Below the pieces are notes generated by a model. The model was not told where the DNA came from, did no database searches, and was given only the letters and a program-made list of their open reading frames with translations. Shown here in pieces: positions 1-6,895 of a DNA stretch of 9,512 nt. Position 1 is the first letter of the stretch. Each line of letters starts with the position of its first letter. This DNA comes from CAZSTA01 sp964609495 [NCBI: uncultured bacterium]. GTDB lineage: Bacteria; CAZSTA01. The stretch is from assembly GCA_964609495.1 (NCBI GenBank), contig CAZSTA010000070.1, positions 1 through 9,512 of the forward strand, in the 5' to 3' direction. Made by a program: the position numbers and the translations under genes.

Positions 1-1
1 T

Positions 2-169
2 GATAAGCCTCCCTCCTCTGACGCTAAGAAGTGGATCGATCGGGCTATGGAAATAAGCTTTAAAGAAGCCTACGAATTGATACCAACGGCGGCTTTTATC
101 GATGATGTCCTAGGTATTATTCAGAAGCATACCGATTTAGATTCTCTAGAGCTTTCGGATATCAGCTAA
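2..169 (+). CDS. C-terminal end of an unrecognised protein (5' end outside window)
   Basis: An open frame enters from the left edge and ends with TAA at 167-169, giving the last 55 residues of a protein. The tail is hydrophilic and probably mostly helical (for example KKWIDRAMEISFKEAYELI), followed by an acidic end, HTDLDSLELSDIS. There is no signal, membrane segment, cysteine motif or other family signature in the visible part, so I give no function. The codon style (ATA, GAT, ATC-rich) matches the rest of the window, which supports real coding. The gene converges on the minus-strand dehydrogenase, with only 36 bases between the two stop codons. A weak AGGG/CCCT hairpin (191-194 with 203-206) lies there but has no T-run, so I do not call a terminator. 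Confidence 0.6.
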   Translation, partial: DKPPSSDAKKWIDRAMEISFKEAYELIPTAAFIDDVLGIIQKHTDLDSLELSDIS

Positions 170-205
170 TTCAGAGATATAGGAGAAGTAAGGGATCGGT
201 AGCCC

Positions 206-1249
206 TCACTCTAATATTACCTCGACTGCCTTCCTCTCCTGAGCTGATTTATATATTCCCCATAGTATTTCTGAGACCTTTCTTCCCTCTCTCCCATCGA
301 TCCAGAAAGATCTATCTTCTCGCACAGAGTTTACGAAATCCTCTATCTGCAAAGGGTGAGTTTTGCCCCAACCTCCTGCCCCAAACATCTCCCCTTCTCT
401 CTCATCTATCCCTAACTCGTTCTGATCGAGAGGAGGAGCGAATTCCCAATAGGCAATCTCGTTATCCTCAATGATCACAGATCCTCTAGTTCCATGTATC
501 TCTAACCTAGTTGACCAATCGATGTAAGAAGAATTAGTGGAAACGATTGCTCCTAAGGCGCCATCTTTGAATCTTATGGTAGCCACAGCGTTATCCTCCA
601 CTTCTGCTTTATGGGTTAGAGTGGCAAGTTGTCCAGCTATCTCTATCGCAGGCCCCATCACCCAGTTTAGTAGATCTATAGTATGAATTATCTGGGTGGT
701 AAGTGTTCCTCCCCCCTCCTTATCAAGCTTTCCATGCCAGAGGCTCTTATCGTAGTAATCCTGAGTCCTATAGCATTTCATCATAGCTAGCCCCATAACA
801 AGTCGTCCAAATCTGCCCCTCTGAAATGCTTTATACAGCTTTTGGGAAGAGGGATTATATCTATTCTGAAATACTATTCCTAACTTAACATCAGCTTCTT
901 CACAAGCGGCTATCATCTCGTCTGCTTGTTGGGTATTGATGGCGATTGGTTTCTCGCAAAGGACGTGTTTTCCCGCCTTGGCTGCGGCGACGGTCGCTTC
1001 ACAATGCAGATAGTGAGGAAGGCATATCGATACTATATCGATATCATCTCTAGCCAGCAGGTCGTTGTAGTTGCTATACCAATGAGGCACCTCATATTCT
1101 TCGGCTCTGCTTTTGGCTCTCTCCCCTACTATATCAGCCACTGCTACTAACTCTACCCCATCCAACTTTTTAACACTTCCGGCGTGATTAGGGAAGATCC
1201 TTCCACAACCTATGATGCCATATCCTATCTCCCCGCTTTTCTTCTCCAT
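206..1249 (-). CDS. Gfo/Idh/MocA-family NAD(P)-dependent oxidoreductase
   Basis: A complete 347-residue cytosolic protein of the usual length for the Gfo/Idh/MocA family, whose members oxidise or reduce sugars, inositols and related polyols using NAD(P). The N-terminal Rossmann fold begins with YGIIGCGRIFPNHAG (residues 10-24, a GxGxxG-type nucleotide loop). The beta strand ELVAVADI follows, and then the family hallmark CEKPIAI (98-104) with the conserved Lys100. The C-terminal alpha/beta domain carries GGGTLTTQIIHTIDLLNW (179-196), whose His189 and Asp192 match the usual catalytic/substrate-binding positions. The ATG at 1247-1249 is preceded by a good Shine-Dalgarno (AAGGAGAG on the minus strand, 1262-1255) at 5 bases spacing, and a near-consensus promoter lies upstream. 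It is monocistronic in this window and divergent from the sucC operon. The substrate cannot be read from sequence; the family assignment is firm. Confidence 0.93.
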   Translation of the reverse strand: MEKKSGEIGYGIIGCGRIFPNHAGSVKKLDGVELVAVADIVGERAKSRAEEYEVPHWYSNYNDLLARDDIDIVSICLPHYLHCEATVAAAKAGKHVLCEKPIAINTQQADEMIAACEEADVKLGIVFQNRYNPSSQKLYKAFQRGRFGRLVMGLAMMKCYRTQDYYDKSLWHGKLDKEGGGTLTTQIIHTIDLLNWVMGPAIEIAGQLATLTHKAEVEDNAVATIRFKDGALGAIVSTNSSYIDWSTRLEIHGTRGSVIIEDNEIAYWEFAPPLDQNELGIDEREGEMFGAGGWGKTHPLQIEDFVNSVREDRSFWIDGREGRKVSEILWGIYKSAQERKAVEVILE

Positions 1250-1293
1250 TTCATCTCTCCTTGTATTACTCCTCGGTGATAATTGGCAAGATG

Positions 1294-1322
1294 ATTATAC
1301 TATAGTTATGATCAGAAGTCAA
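1294..1322 (-). promoter_or_regulatory. Sigma-70-type promoter of the Gfo/Idh/MocA gene
   Basis: Read on the minus strand, TTGACT (1322-1317) and a perfect TATAAT (1299-1294) are separated by exactly 17 bases. The predicted transcription start is near 1287, giving a leader of about 38 bases before the ATG at 1249. The quality of both boxes makes this one of the clearest regulatory sites in the window. Confidence 0.75.
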
Positions 1323-1356
1323 GCCCATTTTCATACTCGGCACATCTCACAGATAT

Positions 1357-1385
1357 TTGCAATTTCGGGAAAAAAATGATATAAT
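1357..1385 (+). promoter_or_regulatory. Sigma-70-type promoter of the sucC-sucD/korD-korA gene series
   Basis: TTGCAA (1357-1362) and a perfect TATAAT (1380-1385) are 17 bases apart, so transcription should start near 1392 and leave a leader of about 30 bases before the sucC ATG at 1424. It lies back to back with the promoter of the divergent dehydrogenase, with 34 bases between the two -35 boxes. No other convincing promoter or terminator is seen between here and 9313, so this is the likely promoter for the whole downstream series. Confidence 0.72.
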
Positions 1386-1423
1386 CTCTATAGATTTAAT
1401 GAAGATGGTTTTTGAGGATCACT

Positions 1424-2590
1424 ATGAAGATACATGAGCATCAAGCTAAGGATATCTTCCGTAGATATAACATACCGATCCCGAGAGGAATGATAGCTCA
1501 CACTCCTGAGGAGGCGAAGGCAATAGCCTGCGAGTTGGGAGGGGAAGTAGCGATAAAAGCTCAGGTGCTGGAAAGCGATAGGAGCTTACATGGGGGAATC
1601 AAATTCGCCTCCGATCCTGAGAGAGTCAAACAGATAGCAGAGGAGATGCTAAACCTCGAGATCGGGAGAGTCAAGGTTCAGCGGATATTGGTGGAGAAGA
1701 AGATAGATTGGGTTCGAGAGCTTTACATCGGGATGACGGTAGATCGTGATAACCAAAGCATCGCAATGATAGCCGGATCTAGAGGAGGGACCGGGGTGGA
1801 ACGAACAGCCTTGGAAGACCCAACTCATACTTCTAAGTTATACATCGATTCAACGGCTGGCTTTCTCGATTACCAAGCCAGATCCGCAGCCTATTTTCTT
1901 CAATTGGCTCCAGAGTTGATATCGAAGGCGATCTCTATATTAGAACAACTTTATCAAGTATTCATAGATTATGATTGTTCCCTGGTGGAGGTTAATCCTC
2001 TGGCCATCACCAAAGAAGGTGAGATATACGCCCTAGATGCCAAAATAGACTTTGATGATAATGGACTCTTTAAGCGTCGGGATGAAAAGGAGAAATTACG
2101 AGATGTGGAGATAGAGGATCCTTTAGAGAGGCTAGCTAGGGAGATGGGCATTATAAAATATGTCAGGTTAAGTGGAGATATCGGGGTTATAGGCAATGGC
2201 GCTGGTCTGATCATGGCTACTTTGGATATGCTCGATGGGGCAGGAGGGAAACCAGCCGCTTTTTTGGAGATCGGAAGTGGCGCTAATACAGATAAAACAG
2301 TGTATAATGCGATGGAGCTCCTGTTATCTGATCCTCAAGTTTCGCTCATATTATTTAACGTATTCGGGGGCTTCACTCGCTGCGATGAAGTAGCCAAGGG
2401 AATATTCAAGGCCTTATCCGATCTTGAGCCTAAAATACCGATTGTGGTCAGATTGGGAGGAACTCTTGCCGAAGAGGGTCTCGAGCTTTTAAGAAATACC
2501 GACGCTTATCTAGTGGATACTATGGAAAAGGCGGTTAAAAAGGCGATGACTTTGGTTTCAACCGATAATACGGAAGTTAAAAATCAATGA
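1424..2590 (+). CDS. sucC: Succinyl-CoA synthetase (ADP/GDP-forming) beta subunit
   Basis: A 388-residue subunit, the length of E. coli SucC. Together with SucD it interconverts succinate, CoA and ATP (or GTP) with succinyl-CoA in the cytosol. The family start [18 protein letters not shown] matches the classic MNLHEYQAK opening. Next come the ATP-grasp domain (to about residue 235), the metal-binding VEVNPL (Asn191) and ALDAK (Asp205), then the CoA-ligase domain with [13 protein letters not shown] (257-269) and [11 protein letters not shown] (312-322), which form the substrate end. The ATG at 1424 has GAGG (1414-1417) 6 bases upstream; an in-frame TTG at 1412 would add four residues but overlaps that ribosome site and departs from family starts. 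Oddity: the glycine-rich nucleotide loop after KAQV (usual GGRGKAGG) reads ESDRSLHGG at residues 50-58, so GRG becomes DRS. Overlaps the next gene by 4 bases (ATGA), typical of translational coupling. Use of ATP versus GTP is not decided. Confidence 0.93.
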   Translation: MKIHEHQAKDIFRRYNIPIPRGMIAHTPEEAKAIACELGGEVAIKAQVLESDRSLHGGIKFASDPERVKQIAEEMLNLEIGRVKVQRILVEKKIDWVRELYIGMTVDRDNQSIAMIAGSRGGTGVERTALEDPTHTSKLYIDSTAGFLDYQARSAAYFLQLAPELISKAISILEQLYQVFIDYDCSLVEVNPLAITKEGEIYALDAKIDFDDNGLFKRRDEKEKLRDVEIEDPLERLAREMGIIKYVRLSGDIGVIGNGAGLIMATLDMLDGAGGKPAAFLEIGSGANTDKTVYNAMELLLSDPQVSLILFNVFGGFTRCDEVAKGIFKALSDLEPKIPIVVRLGGTLAEEGLELLRNTDAYLVDTMEKAVKKAMTLVSTDNTEVKNQ

Positions 2591-3708
2591 TAAAAGACAA
2601 ACGAAGTATGAATATCCTAGTAGGAGCGGATACCAGATTAATTATACAAGGCATAACCGGTAGAGAAGGCAGATTTCATGCTCGACAGATGCTAGATTAT
2701 GGGACCAAAGTGGTAGCTGGAGTCACCCCTGGTAAAGGTGGAGGGAGTGTTGAGGGAATCCCTGTATATAATACAATCCGCGAAGCTAAGGAGAATGAGG
2801 GAGCTAATACCTCAATAATTTTTGTCCCTGCCAAATGGGCCCTAGATGCGATTTATGAGGCTATCGATGCCAAGATCGATTTGATCGTCTGCGTTACCGA
2901 GGGGATCCCGGTCTTGGATATGGTGGAGGTCTATAGCTATATTAAACGTAGCGGTTCCAGATTAGTTGGCCCTAACTGCCCAGGGATAATCTCACCTGGG
3001 AGAGCTAAAGTAGGGATAATGCCTGGCAACATCTTCCAACCGGGAGGAGTGGGAGTGGTATCCAGGAGTGGAGCCTTATCTTATGAGATCGTGTATGAAT
3101 TGACCTTGAGAGGGATAGGTCAATCTACCTGTTTAGGCATTGGAGGAGATCCAGTTGTAGGAACCTCCTTTATCGACACGCTTAAACTCTTCGAGGAAGA
3201 TCGCGATACCGAGGCTATAGTGCTGGTAGGAGAGATCGGGGGGAGTGAAGAGGAGAATGCGGCTGAGTTCATCGCTAAACAGATGAAGAAACCTGTTGTT
3301 GGTTACATCGCTGGTAAGATCGCTCTTCCTGAGAGAAGGATGGGGCATGCCGGAGCGATAATCTCTGAGGGCAAAGGCACCGCGGAGGCTAAGATCAATG
3401 CCTTTCGCAGAGCAGATATCCCGATAGCGGATACTCCGGCAGAGGTAGCCAGGATGGTCGCTCTGCTCCTCTCTATACACATTAATGAGGCTTGGTGTAA
3501 GGGATGCGGAATCTGTGTCGAATTCTGTCCGAATAAGGTTTTGAGCCTTAGGGATGATCTTAAACCCAGAGTCGCTAATCCCGGTCGTTGTATTCAGTGT
3601 GGCCTATGTGAAGCTTTGTGTCCTGACTTCGCTATCTCGATTGAGAAGATAGACGAGATGGTTCGAGTGGGAAGAGGTGAGAGAAGTGAGTGGGGTAGGC
3701 AAGGTTAG
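2587..3708 (+). CDS. sucD: Fusion: succinyl-CoA synthetase alpha subunit + 2x[4Fe-4S] ferredoxin (KorD-like)
   Basis: 373 residues, against about 290 for an ordinary SucD. Residues 8-296 are a complete alpha subunit: CoA-binding fold with [10 protein letters not shown] (19-28), [11 protein letters not shown] (128-138), [12 protein letters not shown] (184-195) and the phosphohistidine loop RMGHAGAII (251-259; His254 carries the phosphate). Without a stop the frame continues into a ferredoxin domain, about 298-353, beginning INEAWCKGC as in delta subunits of 2-oxoacid:ferredoxin oxidoreductases. It has two full cluster motifs, C304-C307-C310-C314P and C335-C338-C341-C345P, so it should bind two [4Fe-4S] clusters. 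It is followed directly by korA, which fits the korD-korA order. The ATG at 2587 overlaps the sucC stop; ATG 2608 ([10 protein letters not shown]) looks more like the family start, so the first 7 residues are uncertain. The fusion is continuous, with intact motifs on both sides. Confidence 0.92.
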   Translation: MIKDKRSMNILVGADTRLIIQGITGREGRFHARQMLDYGTKVVAGVTPGKGGGSVEGIPVYNTIREAKENEGANTSIIFVPAKWALDAIYEAIDAKIDLIVCVTEGIPVLDMVEVYSYIKRSGSRLVGPNCPGIISPGRAKVGIMPGNIFQPGGVGVVSRSGALSYEIVYELTLRGIGQSTCLGIGGDPVVGTSFIDTLKLFEEDRDTEAIVLVGEIGGSEEENAAEFIAKQMKKPVVGYIAGKIALPERRMGHAGAIISEGKGTAEAKINAFRRADIPIADTPAEVARMVALLLSIHINEAWCKGCGICVEFCPNKVLSLRDDLKPRVANPGRCIQCGLCEALCPDFAISIEKIDEMVRVGRGERSEWGRQG

Positions 3709-4828
3709 ACTGATGGAGGGGAATGAAGCTTGTGCCGAGGGAGCGCTGGCGGCTGGATTGAAGTTCTTCGCGGGCTATCCGATCACCCCCTCCTCGGAGA
3801 TCGCGGAGCTTCTCGCCTGGCGACTTCCTCAGATAGGAGGCAAATTCATCCAGATGGAGGATGAGATCGCTTCGATGGCCGCCGTTATCGGAGCATCTCT
3901 AGCGGGATCAAAGGCGATGACGGCCACCAGTGGTCCTGGTTTCTCCCTCCTGCAGGAGAATATCGGCTTTGCAATCATGGCTGAGATACCCTGCGTTGTC
4001 GTCGATGTTCAACGAATGGGGCCAAGCACTGGCTCACCTACTAAGCCGGCTCAAGGGGATGTTATGCAAGCCAGATGGGGAACTCATGGAGATCACCCGG
4101 TTATAGCCTTAGCTCCCTCCTCGGTCGAGGAGACCTATCGATTGACGATAGACGCCTTCAACTTAGCAGAGGAGTACAGAACCTGTATCTTTATTATGTT
4201 AGATGAGTTAGTAGCTCATATGAGAGAGCGAGTCGAGCTCCTTCCCCCCGATAAGATCAAGATAATTAATAGGGTTAAACCAAAGGTTCCTCCCGAGGAG
4301 TATAATCCCTATTCTGCTCCGCCCGCGGGAGTGCCTCAGATGGCTAATTTTGGAGAGGGATATCGCTATCATGTGACTGGCTTAATTCATGATAAAACCG
4401 GTTTTCCCACTGAGGATCCCAAGGAGATAGAGTTCCTCATAACTCGTCTTACCAATAAGATAATTCATAACGCGGGAGATATAGTTCATTGGGAGGAAAA
4501 ATTTATGGAGGATGCGATCTTTGCGGTCTTCGCTTATGGATCAACAGCGAGATCAGCTCTGCATGCGGTGAAGATGGCTCGTCAAGAGGGGATAAAAGTT
4601 GGCTTCATACGCCCCATCACTTTATGGCCCTTCCCCACGAAGATGATCGATCGAGCGGTGCAATCGGTGAATCGCATCATCGTCGCTGAGATGAATCTAG
4701 GACAGATGTATCACGAGGTGAAAAAGGTGAGTCAAGGACGAGCGGAGGTCGAGATATTATCCCGAGTTGATGGGGAGTTGTTCACTCCTCAAGAGATATT
4801 ATACAGGATAAAGGAGACAAGTGGATGA
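3686..4828 (+). CDS. korA: 2-oxoglutarate:ferredoxin oxidoreductase alpha subunit (KorA type)
   Basis: A 380-residue alpha subunit of the ferredoxin-dependent 2-oxoacid oxidoreductases, which convert a 2-oxoacid plus CoA to acyl-CoA, CO2 and reduced ferredoxin, or run in reverse as a CO2-fixing step. Motifs in order: [15 protein letters not shown] near the start, [12 protein letters not shown] (30-41), [11 protein letters not shown] (56-66), [13 protein letters not shown] (79-91), [19 protein letters not shown] (107-125), AYGSTARSA (283-291) and RPITLWPFP (309-317). The length fits an alpha-only KorA, without the fused gamma domain seen in some relatives. I chose GTG 3686 because GAGGTGA (3674-3680) sits 5 bases upstream; GTG 3677 would add three residues. 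The start lies inside the end of the sucD/ferredoxin gene. The sucCD context argues for 2-oxoglutarate, but branched-chain or indolepyruvate relatives cannot be excluded by eye. The TPP-binding beta and the gamma subunit genes do not follow, so the enzyme is incomplete in this window. Confidence 0.9.
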   Translation: MSGVGKVRLMEGNEACAEGALAAGLKFFAGYPITPSSEIAELLAWRLPQIGGKFIQMEDEIASMAAVIGASLAGSKAMTATSGPGFSLLQENIGFAIMAEIPCVVVDVQRMGPSTGSPTKPAQGDVMQARWGTHGDHPVIALAPSSVEETYRLTIDAFNLAEEYRTCIFIMLDELVAHMRERVELLPPDKIKIINRVKPKVPPEEYNPYSAPPAGVPQMANFGEGYRYHVTGLIHDKTGFPTEDPKEIEFLITRLTNKIIHNAGDIVHWEEKFMEDAIFAVFAYGSTARSALHAVKMARQEGIKVGFIRPITLWPFPTKMIDRAVQSVNRIIVAEMNLGQMYHEVKKVSQGRAEVEILSRVDGELFTPQEILYRIKETSG

Positions 4829-6855
4829 AGGGGGAAATGGTATTATCTGGGCTATTTATCGTTCTTTATCTCATTGCTTCGACCTCTCCTCCGATCGCCA
4901 CCGAATCTGAGATGGAGATTGAAGGGAGAGGAGTATGGGTCGATATGGGAAGCTTGGGCTTTGGCCCTGAGGATATAAAAAAGATCATAGACAAACTGGC
5001 TGATAATAACTTCAATATGCTCTTCGTCCATACCATCCACAACGGTCAAACGATCTATCCCAGCCGAATAACAGCCCAAGCCTATCAGTTTATAGGTTGG
5101 GATCCCCTCGAAGTTATCATCGAAGAGGCACATAAAAGGGGAATGGAGGTTCATAGTTGGTGCGAGGTATTCTATCAAGGAGGAGGAATCAGCTCCGCCT
5201 TGCGAGAAAATCCCGAGTGGGCGCTTAAGAATAGATATGGCTTTAACATCACCCCTTCAGGTATGCACTGGCTATCTCCAGCGATCCCCGAGGTCAGGAA
5301 TTATCTCGTGAGCCTATTCGAAGAATTAGTTCGTTCTTATGATATAGATGGCTTACACTTGGATTACGTAAGATATCCCTTTGAGGTTCCTCTTCCCTTC
5401 GGTTACGAGGAGGCGAGCAGAGGGCGGTATAAGAGTCTAACTGGACTCGATCCAATAGACTTTTATCCCCAGCGAACCCCCGAGGATTGGGCGCATTGGT
5501 GGGAATGGTCGCTGTGGCGAGAAGATCAAGTAACCGCCTTGGTCAAACAGATCTCACTTGAGACTAAGAGGATAAAGCCCGATCTATTACTCTCGGCGGC
5601 GGTATTTCCTGATTATCACTACAACAAATATACTCAATTCACCTTGCAGGAGTGGAAGGAATGGGTGGATAAAGGATACTTAGACTTTATATGCCCGATG
5701 GCCTACAGGAGGAATATAATCAAAGTTGGAGAGGCTATCAAAGAGGATCTTGAGATAGCTAAGGGAAAAGTTTTAGTATATGCTGGTCTAGGGGTCCATC
5801 TAATTCCTTATCCCTCTGAGCTCAACGATCAGATCGATTTGGTCAGGGAGTCAGGAGCGGCAGGGGTCGTTCTCTTCGCTTATCCCTATCTAAGTTCGGA
5901 ATATATGCGCAATATTCGAGAAGGAGTTTTCTCCAAGCAGGCTCTGATTCCTCACCAGAATCCCGAAGAATCCATCTCCATCTTGTTAGATCAACTGCGA
6001 GAAATACTTATAGGTTATGAGGATCTACTCTCCCTCCCTGAAATCGATCCAGTCGATAAGGACGATCTGATCTCTCTAGTCGAGGAGATCGATAATCTCT
6101 TGGAGAAAATAGATGAAAATTCGCTTATGAATAAGCAGGGGGAAGATATAGCTTCCCTGACGAGGCGAATAAGGGATATCGCCGGATATGCCTCCAGAGG
6201 CATTGTCAGTCCCAGAGCGGTAAAGATCTTCGTTTTTCCCGAGATAGAGCCGAGACCATCTGCTATAGTTAGGAGAGCTTCGATTCCCCCGGTGATAGAT
6301 GGGGTATTAGAGGAGATATGGAATAGCTCGGAGGTATTAACCGATTTCACCCTCAATACTGGTCAAGGTGCCTCGCTCTATCCTACCTATGCCTATATTC
6401 TATATGATGACGATAACTTATATGTAGGCTTCAGATGTCCAGAAAAAGGAGTGAAGGATCTCAAGGTATGGGAAAGCAGAAGAGACGGCAACATCTTTCA
6501 GGATGACACGGTTGAGGTATTTATAGATACTAATGGAGATGAGGATAGTTATTACCACCTAGCGGTAAATACCATCGGGGTTCAGTTCGATCAACAGGTA
6601 GCTATATCCAGTGCTTATATGAATAGCGGTTGGAGCGCCTTCTGGCGATCGGCTGTCAAGGTTGAGGGCGATCTTTATGCGGTGGAGATCGCTATTCCCT
6701 TCGAGCATCTGGGGATTTCCAAACCCAAAAGTGGGGAGAGTTGGGGATTAAACTTGGGCCGAAGTGAGGTGCGCAATTCCCAATTTAGCTCTTGGTCAGG
6801 GGTCTATGGAAGCTTTCATACTCCTTGGAGATTCGGAGGGATAACCTTTGAATAG
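4825..6855 (+). CDS. Secreted GHL10-type glycoside hydrolase-like protein with C-terminal CBM9-like domain
   Basis: 676 residues. A Sec-type signal peptide covers about 1-25 (hydrophobic VLSGLFIVLYLIA, then a polar stretch). Residues 33-370 form a TIM-barrel-like domain of the GHL10/DUF187 type: RGVWVDM (35-41), DPLEVIIEEAHKRGMEVHSW (93-112), LSPAIPEVRNYL (150-161), YDIDGLHLDYVRYP (172-185, Asp180 a candidate catalytic acid) and DFICPMAYRR (287-296). A predicted helical linker follows (about 382-455, with LDQLREIL and LVEEIDNLLEKI). Residues 483-676 look like a family-9 carbohydrate-binding/DOMON-like beta-sandwich: PPVIDGVLEEIWN (488-500), YDDDNLYVGFRC (527-538), DDTVEVFIDTNGD (560-572). Start: AAGGAG (4811-4816) is 8 bases before the ATG, which overlaps the korA stop by 4 bases. 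Substrate unknown; GHL10 relatives are linked to peptidoglycan or polysaccharide cleavage, and activity here is inferred only. A secreted protein coupled to korA is unexpected. Confidence 0.85.
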   Translation: MKGEMVLSGLFIVLYLIASTSPPIATESEMEIEGRGVWVDMGSLGFGPEDIKKIIDKLADNNFNMLFVHTIHNGQTIYPSRITAQAYQFIGWDPLEVIIEEAHKRGMEVHSWCEVFYQGGGISSALRENPEWALKNRYGFNITPSGMHWLSPAIPEVRNYLVSLFEELVRSYDIDGLHLDYVRYPFEVPLPFGYEEASRGRYKSLTGLDPIDFYPQRTPEDWAHWWEWSLWREDQVTALVKQISLETKRIKPDLLLSAAVFPDYHYNKYTQFTLQEWKEWVDKGYLDFICPMAYRRNIIKVGEAIKEDLEIAKGKVLVYAGLGVHLIPYPSELNDQIDLVRESGAAGVVLFAYPYLSSEYMRNIREGVFSKQALIPHQNPEESISILLDQLREILIGYEDLLSLPEIDPVDKDDLISLVEEIDNLLEKIDENSLMNKQGEDIASLTRRIRDIAGYASRGIVSPRAVKIFVFPEIEPRPSAIVRRASIPPVIDGVLEEIWNSSEVLTDFTLNTGQGASLYPTYAYILYDDDNLYVGFRCPEKGVKDLKVWESRRDGNIFQDDTVEVFIDTNGDEDSYYHLAVNTIGVQFDQQVAISSAYMNSGWSAFWRSAVKVEGDLYAVEIAIPFEHLGISKPKSGESWGLNLGRSEVRNSQFSSWSGVYGSFHTPWRFGGITFE

Positions 6856-6895
6856 TCCTCATAGAAAATTTATAGGGAAAGGAGTTGAGTATATA

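Noticed and set aside
926-1150. Open frame of 74 codons on the plus strand inside the dehydrogenase gene
   Set aside because: It lies antisense to a strongly supported Gfo/Idh/MocA gene, has no ribosome site of note and resembles no family.
1399-1437. Possible 12-codon upstream reading frame ([12 protein letters not shown]) overlapping the sucC start; ATGAAGAT occurs at 1399 and again at 1424
   Set aside because: No ribosome site in front of its ATG and it would begin only a few bases after the predicted transcription start; the short repeat could be chance.
1969-2214. Minus-strand open frame inside sucC
   Set aside because: Composition (serine, leucine, isoleucine-rich) is the usual antisense shadow of an acidic, lysine-rich gene; the sense frame is well conserved.
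3470-3490. Frameshift or assembly error creating the SucD-ferredoxin join
   Set aside because: The frame is continuous, both domains are complete, and the ferredoxin opens with the sequence expected for a KorD start; no broken motif or duplicated sequence is seen at the join.
6015-6356. Minus-strand open frame inside the GHL10-like gene
   Set aside because: Serine-rich antisense shadow covering the linker region; no supporting start site or domain.
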